DNA from: Magallana angulata
Lineage: Eukaryota > Mollusca > Bivalvia > Ostreida > Ostreidae
Length of the DNA stretch: 64,000 nucleotides
Reading direction: 5' to 3'
Assembly (NCBI RefSeq): GCF_025612915.1
Contig: NC_069116.1
Span: 20,475,001 to 20,539,000, forward strand
The translations under genes were made by a program, and so were the position numbers. How positions within the stretch are numbered: position 1 is the stretch's first letter; each line of letters starts with the position of its first letter. The notes under the pieces are model-generated. The model had not been told where the DNA came from and ran no database searches. It saw nothing but the letters and a program-made list of their open reading frames with translations. Positions 26,219 through 41,077 of the stretch are shown here, in pieces.

Positions 26219-27673
26219 CTAGCCCTGGCTTTGGGCGTCGGTGACTTTGTTCCAGCTGGCACTGGAGCGCCGGATCGCGGAACCTTTGGCGGCGGGTTTG
26301 CCTTTCTGTTTGGAGTCCTTGGCGCTACCTACTTGTCTCTTGGTGTGGATGACCAGCCCAAGGGCCACGAGGGAGAGGACGAAGGTAGTGAACAGTAGGG
26401 CGTAGTTGACCACGTCCAGAATGGTCACACACACGCTTCCCACGACGAAACCTGGATGATAGACAGAGGACAATGTCATTTACTGTAAAAGGGACATCTG
26501 ATGCTTACTAGTATTGGTCTATAGATAAAGAGGGTTTTATCGTCCCCGATGTCTGTATTCTTTTTGCTGTGAGCATGTTTATCAGGAATTTAGAAAATAA
26601 AAAAATTTGAAGATGATTTTGTATAGTTTATTACCTGTTTGTCCGGCTTTTGCGCAAACATCTTGTTGAGGACACTGTTCTTTTTCATAATAGGACATTT
26701 TTACATCTGAAGAAAAGATGGCGTTGTTTTTATACATATATTATATAAGAATAAATAACATTTTGAACCATTTCACGCTTTCAGTAGAAAACCTGAGCTT
26801 ACTTTCATACGCTGTTGGGCTGCCGCATACAGCATCTCCGTTCATGGTGATGTTGTTGCTTCCCAACCACGTAGGTGGCCAGATGTTTGTACAAGTGCAC
26901 GCCCAGGAAATGCCGTATAAGTCCACCGTGGTCAACGAGTTGATTCCCTTGAACAGATCTGTGGGTAGGTAAGTATAGGGATTGTTACTCAGAGACAGGT
27001 AGGTCATCTTCTGTAGGGCATAGAACATATCGGTCTGGATGGATTTCAGATTGGCATTTTCGATGATGACGCGGGTTGCGTTTGCCTGCGAGAAAAGGGC
27101 GCCAAAAGCAAAACCTCCTGATACAAGTCGGCTGTTCCGGATAATAAACTCCCCTCTAGGATCAGGCACCGTGGTCATTTTTTCGACATTCATCCCAGTA
27201 AAGCTATCTCCTACCATCGCATCAATGGACCCGCCAATGATGGCAAAACGGTTAATGTTTCCGAAATTTTGAAAGACTTGAACAGGAAGAGAGAGAATGT
27301 CGCAGTCTTCTATCGTCAACTCCTCTACCCATCCCATGTCGGTGAAAGCGGCCTGGGTGATGATTAACTGGCCATTAGAGGTACACCTAATGATCAGTTC
27401 TGGGGCATAGTTGGAATCAAACGTTCCCGTGTTGATGGAGGAGAATCCAGAAAAGGTTGGACCGCTTGGTGAGCCGTTTGGGAGTTCTCCATCTACTTCA
27501 CGTAGAAGAATTCTTTGTGGTTGAGGAGAGAAGGTTCCAAAGGCCAGCGGTAAGGACCAGGCTCGAGCATTACACGTGTGGAGGAGTTCCGTGGAATCGT
27601 AAGAACAACCCTGAGGATTTCCATACACGCTGTAACACACAGCCAAAACTACGACCAAAAATCGTAGAGACAT
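26219..27673 (-). CDS. LRR-like single-pass membrane protein, paralogue 1 of 7
   Basis: Exons 27673-26803, 26706-26635 and 26451-26219 give 391 aa; both introns are in phase 1. Signal peptide MSLRFLVVVLAVCYSVYG, then an N-cap GCSYDSTELLHTC. The ectodomain has degenerate repeats: VEELTIEDCDILSLPVQVF, a GGSIDAM-x6-FTGM turn, then a typical LRR (MTYLSLSNNPYTYLPTDLF). The C-cap has WACTCTNIW and GDAVCGSP; exon 2 completes it with CPQQDVC. Exon 3 starts with G-x3-G-x-V-C just before a membrane helix (about residues 325-347), followed by a Lys/Arg/Ser-rich tail with SSASWNKVTDA. Exon 2 is 72 nt, two codons longer than in the relatives. The tail lacks the PP patch and the near-terminal Trp. I do not recognise the family; LRR type I proteins often bind ligands or neighbouring cells, which is inference here. 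Confidence 0.85.
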
Positions 27674-30312
27674 TTTTTCAATCTGATGTCACTGTTTTTC
27701 TAAAAAAAAGTTTTCATTTGGAGATACTTTTATCTCCTCCAAATAACGGTCGAACTACCTATGTAGTCCTGTAATGTTCGGGCGCTCAATGATCCGTAAA
27801 AACCTTAAATAATGCGACGGTAAAACACGTTTAAAAGTTTGAAACTCTTATTGATTTAATTTCTTAAAAATGGAACACGATTTGTGCGGATAAATGTAAG
27901 CGGATTGAAAATATAATGACGTTTCGTCCTCTTTGTTCGATGATTATGAGCCGACACACTGATGAATGTTAATTTTTTTTATCTTTAGTTGAATACACGT
28001 GTAGAAGAAAAATATGAAGCTTCGTTTAAAATGAAATGTCCTTGCTATACGTTTTTTCTTCAAATTGCGTTTCAAGATTTCTTTCAAAAAGTATTTTAAT
28101 TTAACAAAAATCTTAAAGTTTTTGAAAACAGATTTCACAAAAATACTTATTCTGTTAATACGATTTCTACGATGGTGGTTATTTTTTTTTAACCATTCGT
28201 CCTTTAAAAATCTGAAGTGGATTACTAAACACGAACTTTACGTGTCGTATATATAAGTGGTCATTTACAATGTACATTCTTTTGGGATAAGTATCCATGC
28301 AAATAAGCAAAATATAAGCAAACGTCACCCCATTTTAGTTGACCTACTTTAGAGCTTTCATATCGCTTAATGACCTTAGATATTAAAAATAAAGTTAATC
28401 TGGGACCATATTATTTGTTGAGAAAAAATATATGCCATTTAAATGAACGAGAAATGACTCAAAGTATAAAGGTTTAGATAAAGAGAACAAATTCATTTCA
28501 TCGTCTAATGGTAGGTTAATGTTTGGGGTTCATTCTTGTGTTAATTACTAGTATACATACATGTAGATTATCTCCCTTTTTATTACAATATGTAGATAAA
28601 GCGAGATGCACTATGCATGCATCAACAAAGAAGACCAGTATGGGACACCTGTCGATATAATTGTGGATAAAAATAGATTATAATCAAAATACTTTCACCA
28701 ATTTGACCAAAACCTGCTTGTTTTTTAAGGATACAAATTATAAAAGCCCTTGGAATCGTAATTCGAACTCGTGACTCGCATACTCGTATGAGTTCGAAGT
28801 CCACTTCGCTATACTGTTACAAATCTTGAGAAAGAAAATAATTATGAGATTATACATATGATTTTATTTCTTATTTCGACAGGAAGTACGACACAATATG
28901 GAGGTGGCCCATACAACCTTTAAAAAATATTTCGGCTTTATATGCAGCACATTCTGCATCGGGCAAACGATAGGTCGTCTAATAAGCATTTTATTTATAC
29001 TTTGCAACGGTTTAGTTGTCGAAAAGCCGAAAGAAGGCGTCCGAAATGCACCAGGCATACCGACTTTGCAAAGATTTTTATTTATTTATTTATTTTATTT
29101 AGATAAACGACCGATTCATGTCGAGATATAAACATTTTTTTTTCTAAGGCGGTTTATGCATTAAGAAGGTAGCTAAAATTGCAGAATAAACCGCCTCCTT
29201 CCGAGGCAGTTGTTTTTCTTGACCCCTTGAAATAAAGCATTTTACTTTGCAATTTTACGCCAATCTTTGATTGTTCGTTTAAAGTGAGTCAAAGTAGGTT
29301 TCATTGTTGTTTTTGTTGTTTAGTGCCTTGAATTAAAAAAAAAAGCCAATATTTTCATAAATGGACATTTTTATAATTTTTGGTAGTATGAAGTCCGTGC
29401 ATTCTAAGCTATATCGAACACAAAATAATACATGCACAGTGAATCTAAAATAATGATTTTAAAGATATGACGCCATTCCATCTTTTAACATTGTCGGATA
29501 CAAATAAATGCAACAAATACTGCAAAATTCATCATGATTAAAACAATTTTTAAAAGTTAATGGATGCGTACAATCATTTGCGGATAAACAACTTACAAGG
29601 GTTTTTGAAAATGAGAATCGGTTTTATCAGAAGTTGTTTAAACATTGTAAATTTTTCTTCGGAAATGGAGCAGAAATTACAATATACATGCACAGTGGTA
29701 TAGATTGTCATGGCATGCTGGTCAAATTAACATTTAGCAAATACCGGTATTTTCTAACAATTAAGATAAAGACTTTATGAAATACAATGAAGATTTATTA
29801 GATACTAGTACATGTATTACACTCTGTTTATTAGGCATTGACGCAATGCAATGATACACAATGACCTCGACTGACATAAAGAACACAATAGTATTGTAAT
29901 GCTTATTCAGAGTGCATCATAACAAACTGTCCAAAGTAAATGCTTTCTATCTACAACATAAAAGCACAAAAATGTTTCTTATTGCTGTGCTTTTTAACAA
30001 GCATTTGTTTTTTGTCTATAAATAGTTTTCTTGTCGAAGATGCAATTGGACTTTGATATTATATATGTTGCTGGCCATTTTCCTAGGTTCGTACGGTTTG
30101 CTTAGAAAACCAATGCCAATCTTTCACAATCAACATACCGGTGTCAGTAATACAATCGATCATCTTTTAAAACAAGTCAAACATTCAAAACAAGTACAAA
30201 GAGGAATATATTGTCGACACTGTAGAAAAAAAGAACATAAATCAGTTGATTTGTTTCAAACAAACAACTTACATGCATTAGAAAATAACATAAACACATA
30301 AATTCTGAAATG
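27674..30312. other. Intergenic DNA between LRR paralogues 1 and 2
   Basis: It holds the tRNA-like duplicated block (28.7-28.9 kb) and an inverted repeat GGCGGTTTA/TAAACCGCC at about 29144 and 29185 with a ~36-nt spacer. Open frames near 28.0 and 28.9 kb are low-complexity or overlap on opposite strands. The end nearest 27.7 kb should contain the promoter of paralogue 1, but I saw no clear TATA box. Confidence 0.5.
28738..28812 (-). pseudogene. Second, more degenerate tRNA-like sequence in a duplicated block
   Basis: The minus strand reads CAGTATAGCGAAGTGGACTT and later GTCACGAGTTCGAATTACGA, a T-arm-like segment. The next ~100 bp on the plus strand (GAGAAAGAAAATAATTATGA, TATTTCGACAGGAAGT) matches the flank of the tRNA-like sequence at 25.6 kb. 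The two blocks are homologous, either as SINE copies or as an old segmental duplication. Confidence 0.45.
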
Positions 30313-31755
30313 TCAATTTCCCCATCCCGTTTTGGTCGGGAACGGTGGCTTCTGGGATACCCCACTGCTGGCCTCTTTCTTCTTCATCATCTCCTGCACG
30401 CGGCCCCATGACGTAGCTCTCTTGTTTTTCAGACGGTCCTGTACGGCTTTCAGATCTCGGCGCACCTTGCAGATGATTCCAAGTGCTATACTTGAAATGA
30501 TGACAACAATGACTACGAGGATGTAACTGATAAAATCAGCCAACAGAATGCACGTCGCTGGAGCTATAGCAACCCCTGAAAAGACAGTCATTGAAATCAA
30601 GTTTCCTTTCATGCCAGACCCATCAAAATATCATCCCCATTCATTTTTGTTTTAATGGCATCAACGTTATATGATCTCATTTCTTTTTATCCCTCATTAC
30701 ATACCTACATTGTGTCCACATGCGTTAAGCTTTGGACATACCTCGTCCCAGTATTTCGTTGCACGTTTATCTGAATAAGTAATGTATAAAGATACTTTTT
30801 GCTAAAAAAAAATCATAAACACATACTATTGTCAAAGGAACTTATGAAATTGAAGGACTAAAAGAAAGAACTGACGGTTTCCCTTACAGTTGTATTCTAC
30901 AGGTGTTGAACATAGTGGTCCTCCACTGAGCTTGATGCCGTGGTAAAGGCTGTAGTCCAAGAACCACAGGGAATCGCAGTCGCACAACCACGGGTTCTCG
31001 TCCATATTGATTTCAGTGAGGGCTCTCAGTTCGCCGAAGATACCCTCAGTAATGTTCGTAAGTTTGTTATTGGCAAAGCTCAGATAACGAAGACTGGTCA
31101 AATTAGTAAAAGTGGTCGTTTCTAGTTGGTCGAGGTTCAGTCCCTCTAGTATAAGGTATTCCATAGTGGTTAGCGTTGAGAACAAGGCCTCCGGTAGCGT
31201 CCCTGTGATCGGACAGTCTTTGATGATAAGTCCGCTCTCCTCGGACGTAATGTTCATGTTGGTGATGGTTAGTCCCGTGAATGTTCCCGCGTCTATTGAT
31301 GCGATGCTTCCGCCCTTGATAGTCAGTTTACTCAAAGTAAGTCCATTGAATACAGAAGCTGGGAAAGTGGTACTAGGGCAGTTAATAATGGTGACTTCTA
31401 CCACGTTAGGGAAATCTGAAAACGCATTGGAACCAAAGGCAAAGGAGGAGATCCCTGACTTACAGGCTATCGTAATTGAGTTTGGATGCTTGGTGCTGAA
31501 TCCAGTTGTGCTTGAAAACGCTGAGAACTGAGCGGACGTGAATGACGTCTGATACTCCACAAACTCCATTCTCTGCGTGGACAGAGTCGTAAAAGACGTC
31601 TGAGCTAAAGGCGTCGAGAATGACCCGTATGTACACTGTGTTGGAATAGTAGAATCGTAGTTTCCGGGCTTTGCAACACATCCTGTCGGATTTGCTTCCA
31701 GCCATGGGGCTAGGAGAAGACATAAGCAAACAACGAACACCAACTTGTCCGCCAT
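30313..31755 (-). CDS. LRR-like single-pass membrane protein, paralogue 2 of 7
   Basis: Exons 31755-30888, 30770-30705 and 30575-30313 encode 398 aa, introns both phase 1. The signal peptide is residues 1 to about 21, then NPTGC-x15-C. Repeats include VTIINCPSTTFPASVFNGL, LSKLTIKGGSIASIDAGTF, a canonical LRYLSFANNKLTNITEGIF and LTEINMDENP. The LRRCT-like cap is WLCDCDSLWFLDY with GGPLCSTP, and the 66-nt exon adds Y-x12-C-x5-C. GVAIAPATC precedes the membrane helix. The tail reads KNKRATSWGRVQEMMKKKE, then QKPP and ends GWGN. It is closest to paralogue 3: both share the N-cap GNYDS, ISSF in mid-ectodomain and nearly the same tail, so they are probably a later duplicate pair. The ligand and partners are unknown. 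Confidence 0.87.
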
Positions 31756-33363
31756 TTTGACGGATGTAGTTTATACAAGTATCCGTTTGTTTTAGGGTTT
31801 GTCCTTCACATTGCTAGTCTGGAAGCACAGGGCCTCGACCAAACTTTGTATATTACTGGCTTAATTCTTGCTGTAATATAGGATTAGACGATTAGAGAGA
31901 ATTATAATTACTTGGCCTTAGTAGGACAAACCTGATTTTTTCTTCAATACATACGGATTAACCATTTAATAATACTAAATCAATCCAGGTCAAATTCCGG
32001 CCTCACTTAAATCTGCCAAAAAATAAAATTATGCACGGATAATATAATCCAATCTGTGGAGTTTACAAGTACTAAAAGGCAATAATTGAACGACATTAAA
32101 GGTTTTGTCACATTTAAACAAAGTAGTTCATAATCCAGAAAACCTTATAAGATTATAACAACACATTTAAAGGTGTTTTGTACGGTCTATTAGATTTTAT
32201 TTTAAAAAATTGTGATTGTTTCGCAATTAAATCGAGGATTTTAGTGATTGAAGTGTTTTGTCATGATTTGTTTTAAACAGCATTATTGTAACATTCTAAA
32301 ACCAAACACAACAAAAAAATTTTTTAAAAAAATCGTAAATTTTCTCTTTAATGCTAAATTAAAATAAAATGTAAAACTGCAATTCCTTTTTCTTTAATGT
32401 CGTTACATCATATTCTCATCATTGAAGATGAAAAAAGTGAATCATTTGATGTAGGTAATTTTTCAAGTGTTCGTTATCTGGTAAATAACATGTTGTCGTA
32501 CAAATTGAAATATGTGATATCATATCGATAAGCCGTTTAATAAGCAATTTCGATATAACCAGATCTAGAGCTGATTTGGTTAACCCGAATTATCTCTTTT
32601 AAAGATCACATGAATATTTCCTTAAAGATACAATAATATATTGTTTCATTTAAGAATATTCTTTACTTTGTCATAATAATTAATTGGAAGCTTTACGTTG
32701 TGTCTTAATAAATGTTAAAAACCCTACAAAATTATTTTGAAATGGAATTTGATATAAAAATGACAATAAATAAATAAGTTCAAAATAGATAACACACATC
32801 AGATGAACAGACCGAAGCCTATACAAACTAAACCTCTAAATTTTATTAATTTATTTGAAATATTTGTGATAGGGTCAGCAGATATTGAAAGCATGCATCT
32901 TCGTCCCATGCTTCTACTGAACTACTAATTCAATATCCATTGATTCGTACCTTTCATAGACTATACATTAAAAAAGGAGTATTGTTGTAAATGGTCATGT
33001 TGTATGTATACATGTAATTAATTATTTTTTTTAGATAAATCATACCAGAAGTTATAGGACAGTTGTATCAAATATTCTTTGAATGCTAATTATAATCATT
33101 TATTTAATTGCGAATCATAAAACGAACAAAGTTTAGCATGAAATGGTTTATTACAGAAAAAACAAAACAGGAAATAATAACAACCTTGTGGCTTAATAAA
33201 GAAACGAGCTTTATACAATCATACATGCACATTGTAGATATATATCCAGCGAGCTTGATTAACAATGTCACCATTGCCCCAAATAAACAGCCATGTTGTG
33301 CTTATAATGTTTTTCTGCATATTTATATTGAAACATTTTGTAAATGACCTTTGTTTTCAATTG
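31756..33363. other. Intergenic DNA between LRR paralogues 2 and 3
   Basis: AT-rich sequence with no recognised element or frame. The part next to 31756 should hold the promoter of paralogue 2; the part below 33364 is probably the 3'UTR of paralogue 3, with TTATTTAATT (AATAAA on the minus strand) near 33100. Confidence 0.45.
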
Positions 33364-34997
33364 TCACACCCATCCGTTTTTTCCGACTGGCGGTTTTTGT
33401 TTTGCTCCACTTCTCTGTTTCATGGCCTCCTGTACCCTATTCCAAGAACTAGCACGTTTGTTCTTCATTCTTCTCTGAATTCTCGTGAGATCTTTACGAG
33501 ATTTACAGATGCATCCAAGAGCCACGCAGGACATGATCAAGATGATGATTAGCATTATAAAACTCATCATCTGGTACAGCGGTATGCAGTTGCCTGACAT
33601 GGCAATTCCTTGAAAAACGATCAAATGAAGAATTTCAATATCAAAAAGATGCGATCAAGTCAATTACCGTTCTATCGAAAATGTATTTTTCAGTTGGATA
33701 CAAAATTTGCTAAATTTGGTGGTTAATGAACTAGAAACCATTTTCTGCTTTAAGAAGTCCATGTTTACCAATAATAAAATTCAACATACCGGTATCCTTA
33801 ATCAATTAAATTTTCAACCAAATAAAATGCTATCAACAATATTTGTTGATGTTCATCCAAAATTGCACATGTTTATTAAATTGTGGTCAAACATTAGTGT
33901 ATTATATAACTCACGAAGTCTTTCCAATAACAACAATGCCCTTACCAACAGTATCCCCACAAACATCTTCCACCGCACAAATCTCTGAGTCGTAAACAGT
34001 CACTCTTTTATCTGAAATGTACAACAAAAAATCAGAAATATACTTTGTATGATTTGCTATATATTTTTCTCCATCCCGTCAAAACTTCAATATATACATT
34101 AGACAGATGTTATACTGGAATGTCCCACTTACTGTTATGGGAGGCCGGAGTATCACACACTGGTCCTCCAAGCATAGTGATGAAGTTGTCAGCAACATAT
34201 TTGAGGAACCAAAGGTCTGTACAGGTACAGGTGAATTTGTTTTCCCTCAGATCAAGATAGGCCAGACTCTTTAGATTGGTAAATATACCACTGGTTAAAT
34301 TAGTGATAAGATTCTCACTGAGACTTAGATGCCGGAGATTTGTGATATTCCCAACATGGCCGACTGTGATAGTGTTGACCGAGGCGGCTTCAATTGCAAG
34401 ATATTCCATAGACTGCAAAGAATCGAACACTTTTTCTGGAAGGCCCGCGGTTAAAGCGCTGTTGATAGTTATACCTCCAACAGCACCCGGGATGGACAGC
34501 TTGCTGATGTTGAGACCACTGAATGCATTGGCATCTACAGAGTCAATTTTTCCACCAGTAAAAATCAGGTGGTCCAGATAGTGTCCGGGAAAGGCGTTCG
34601 CGGGAATTGACGTGATGGGGCATTTTACAAACTCTAACACTTGTAGGTTTGGAAACTGAGAGAAGGAATTGGCAGCCAAGGTGAAGGAAGAAATGCCGGC
34701 TTTACAGTTGATTGTCAGCGAGTGGGAGTAAGAGGAATCGAATGTAGCCGTGGAAGCTGACGAAAATCCTGAAAAATGGCTGGCCTGGATCCCAGTTTGG
34801 TAATCGATCATCTCCAGTCTTTGCCATGAGAAGGTAGTAAAGGTGTTAGACAGAGTCCCACCCCCGGGAAGGGTGCACCGCACTGGCCTGACGCTGTCAT
34901 AGTTTCCCTCCTTTTCTGTACAAGTGGCGGGATTCCCAAGGGTGAAGACGAACAGGGAGAATGCTAGGGAGAAGCAGAACCACTTTCCCGCCGCCAT
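33364..34997 (-). CDS. LRR-like single-pass membrane protein, paralogue 3 of 7
   Basis: Exons 34997-34133, 34011-33946 and 33608-33364 encode 391 aa with both introns in phase 1. Signal peptide is residues 1 to about 21, then NPATCTEKEGNYDS-x5-C. Repeats include LQVLEFVKCPITSIPANAF, LDHLIFTGGKIDSVDANAF, LRHLSLSENLITNLTSGIF and LAYLDLRENKFTC, a near-canonical LRR run. The cap is FTCTCTDLWFLKY with GGPVCDTP; exon 2 contributes V-Y-D-S-E-I-C-x5-C. GIAMSGNC precedes the transmembrane helix. The tail KNKRASSWNRVQEAMKQRS, QKPP and final GWV gives the clearest form of the family tail. Nearest relative is paralogue 2, its neighbour. Confidence 0.87.
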
Positions 34998-35645
34998 TTT
35001 GCTGGCCAGTGTTTCTTCACGGTTTGTTTCTCTCTCGTAGGATATATTCCTTTAACCCCAATCTGGGATCACAAAGCAGTGCCATATTATTGATACATAA
35101 TCCTTTTAGCTGGAGTTCAATAATCAGTGATCGAACATGGTATAAGGCGATTAAATTGGTCTCAATATTTTTCTTTAAAATTGAGGATTACCCCAAAGTG
35201 CTAAATTATTCACGTATCACGACCTGAGACTATTTTTAAATAATCCCTTGCGTTCTCATTTTTTCTAATACCAAAGCCTTAAGTAAGACACATGAAATTT
35301 GTATTAACTTCTTAAACAATTACATATAACGTTGCTCAAGTAATATTGTTGAGTTGCAAAATAAAAATTGAAACATTTTACCGGTATTTTCTTTCAAAAT
35401 CAGTTTAGAAAACTAAATTGATTTGGTCTAATAAATTCAATCGTACGGTACTTATTCTTTATATAAGCATATCTACTTGTATATGTTGTAAAATATTTTA
35501 AAATTCAAATAAATCACACTTACATATAATTTCTCATTAGTCTTTTTTCAATACAAACAAGGTTTAAATTTTATCAAAAAATCTGTTTTTATAGGTAAAA
35601 TTACAGTTATTCTACTGTCATTTTATAAATTTTTAATTATTGATT

Positions 35646-35700
35646 GGGTTTAAATACAAAATTTACAATATGTCAATTTGTAAATTTTGTATTTAAACCC
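35646..35700. repeat. Perfect 23-bp inverted repeat with 9-nt loop
   Basis: Arm 1 is 35646-35668 (starts GGGTTTAAATAC), the loop is 35669-35677 and arm 2 is 35678-35700 (ends GTATTTAAACCC). The arms are exactly complementary. Confidence 0.9.
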
Positions 35701-35764
35701 ACCCAGTAGATTCAAATTAATGCGTAATAATAAGTTAGCATTTCATTTTAAGGAGTTTGTATTG

Positions 35765-36010
35765 TGTTACAACGAATTAGTTACTCATATAACGAGTTAA
35801 GTATCTCGTAATACCGGGATAGTTATCTCATTATAACGATTTTAAGTTTTTCGTTATGACGAGTTAGGTTTCTCGTTATAACGAGATAATTTTCTCGTAA
35901 TAACAAATTAGTATCTTCTTATAACGAGCAAGTATCTCATTTTAACGAATTAGACATTTTGTTATAACGAATTAGTGATCATGTTATTACGAATTATTAT
36001 CTCGTGATTT
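35765..36010. repeat. Satellite of palindromic CTCGTTATAACGAG units
   Basis: About nine degenerate units of roughly 25-27 bp, each built around a self-complementary core such as TCTCGTTATAACGAGATAA, alternate with variants TCGTAATAACAAA and TCTTATAACGAGC. A shorter relative lies at 20945-21020. Confidence 0.8.
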
Positions 36011-36853
36011 TGAGTCGATTTTCTTTTTATTGTATGATACATTGTATGCTTTCATATTATCAGTCTTTCAACTGTTACATTATGATTTATTGTATTTTAT
36101 TTAATTGCCTTGTCAGCATATACACATGTAATGTTATTTGATCACTTATTTCTGCATTTATATTGTGTGTTATATGATTTAAATATAACCAAAGAATAAT
36201 AAAATTGTATACATTATAATCATGACGTTTTCAGTATGTTTCCATTTTTTTTGGGTGGGGGGGGAATACTAGCATATTGCAAAAGTCCTAATTTACAGGC
36301 GCTCTGATGGAACGCTACATCCGAATCTGACTCTACAGACAGCACATGTACACTGACAGCTATTGTGGAATAGTTAGAATTCGTGTAGGCTTAATTTTAA
36401 GGTATTAAGTGCCCCCCCCCCCCCCCCATCTATAACTATAAAATTAATCCTCAACGAATTATACTAGTACTGATTCATCATACAAATATATAATTCCACG
36501 AAATTTCGTCCCTATGAACCCGTGAACAATTAAATATCACGAAAACTAGCCCTACATAATCATTCCACAGTAAAATAAACACTATCGACAATTGTAAACG
36601 CGAAAAACTAATCAAACACATACTTTATTTGGCCATGGGTGAACAATTTTATTTTGTAATCGATAAAATAAAGATATAACATTTTTTAGTTGGTATGTTA
36701 TACACAAAACAGGAAGGCATTCTTCATTTAACAACTAAGAATTGATAAATTACTTTACAAACATGTTGGTTTACTTAAACCCGGAATCATATTAAGTTTG
36801 AAATACATGTAGATGTATTTAATTCGATTAATGTACATGTAAAATGTTTTCAA

Positions 36854-38280
36854 TCACACCCATCCACTTCCTCGTCTTTTCTTTTCGGCACCCCCTTTCT
36901 CCTTGCCTCCTCCTCCTCCCCCTCCCCTCTTGTTGGCCCCCGGGGCTGGGGGTCCTTTGCGGGTCTTTTTAACTGGACCAGCCAGAGCGGTTTTCTTCAT
37001 ATGACAGATACAGGCTAGTGATACAATGCAGAAGATGAGCATCACAAATATGAGGCCGAACCCGACCAAATACCCGATAGGTAGACACGTGGTACCTATA
37101 GCGACTCCTGAAAGAGAAATTATTTTAATTCATTGTTCGATTATTGTTTGATACAACTGAATATTAATTCATGATATGTTTTCGTTCGGAAAGAGTATTT
37201 TAGATTGAAAGACTTGAAAATCCTTACCCATAGTATCACCACAGACGGAGGTCTTGGCACAGCTAGTTTCGTAATACTTTGTGACAAGCATTCCTAAAAA
37301 ATAATAAAAAAAAGTTAGATGTTAAACACAACATAACTGATATATTGTATAGTTAAACAGGTGGTTCTATCATTTGATCGACATTACATACCAGCCACAT
37401 CAGCAGGAGAATTGCAGATGGCGGCTCCATGAATGGTAATGCCTTTTTTGACAGATTTTGGCCACCACCAGACATTATCACAAGTACAAGTCCAAAGGAA
37501 AGATGTCTGATCAAAATTGACTAGTCCATCTAGTCCATCAAAGAAGTCGGTCGGAATGGTATCAACAATCGCGTTTTCTTTCAGTGAGAGAGTGTGCAGA
37601 CCAATGTTGGTTGAGAAGACTGAGCTATTGATGCTGGTCAGGCCGATATTTTCTAGGCGGATTGTTTTCGTCCCGTTGATGGGACTAAAGACACCCGTTG
37701 GAAAATCTCCACTGAGGGTCAGGTCCTTGATGATCAGTGCCCCCGCGGGGTCGGTGTATTTATCAATCGGCGCAATGGTCAGTCCAGAGAAAGAACCAGC
37801 ATTCAGGGTAAGGGTGCCCCCGCTAATTGTCAACTTGTTCAGAGTCCCAAAAGGCGAGAAAACATTATCTGGTAAATTAACGTTACAGTTGGAAATTTCG
37901 ACTTCTTGGATGTACCCCATGGTGTTGAAGCTTGTGGCCTGAAGATTTAAGGATCCACCAGTGGTACAGAACAGCTGAAGAGTTGGATTCTTGTCATGGC
38001 TGAGTTGGGTTGTATCATAGGAACCAAACCCAGTAAAGGATCCAGCGTTCATGTTTCCATTAATTTTTGTTATTTGGATCCATTGTGGCAGAGGGTTGTT
38101 GAAACCGCTGTAGGTTAGAGGTAGAGATACAGTGCCAAACGTGCATTTGTACAGATGTACCGACCCTACTAAATCGTGGTAGGAGCATCCCGAAGGAAAA
38201 GTAGCCGCATTTGAATACGTCACAACTGTGAAGAACAAAACCAGAGCGCAATTTCCAAAATACATTTTGAAAAATCTCAC
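36854..38280 (-). CDS. LRR-like single-pass membrane protein, paralogue 4 of 7 (glycine-rich tail)
   Basis: Exons 38280-37392, 37293-37228 and 37107-36854 encode 402 aa, phase-1 introns. The start at 38280 gives a signal peptide of about 25 residues; a second Met five codons in would also work. N-cap FPSGCSYHDLVGSVHLYKC. The ectodomain includes IQEVEISNCNVNLPDNVF, LNKLTISGGTLTLNAGSF and LHTLSLKENAIVDTIPTDF. The cap is WTCTCDNVWWWP with GAAICNSP, completed by exon 2 (YYETSCAKTSVCG). GVAIGTTC precedes the membrane helix. The tail differs from its relatives: no W-x-[KR]-[VI] segment, but a PPAPG stretch, a run of seven glycines and KKRRGSGWV at the end. The conserved terminal GWV argues that the frame is genuine. 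Confidence 0.86.

Positions 38281-41077
<2,797 letters not shown>

Larger units (their letters stand above)
34998..36853. other. Intergenic DNA between LRR paralogues 3 and 4
   Basis: It contains a perfect 23-bp inverted repeat (35646-35700) and a palindromic satellite array (35765-36010), each listed separately, plus a poly-C run near 36412-36427. No gene is seen. Confidence 0.55.

Noticed and set aside
31112-31531. 139-codon plus-strand frame (and similar ones at 37517, 42050 and 44901)
   Set aside because: These are antisense to the first exons of the LRR-like genes, whose signal peptides, cysteine pattern and splice sites are conserved on the other strand.
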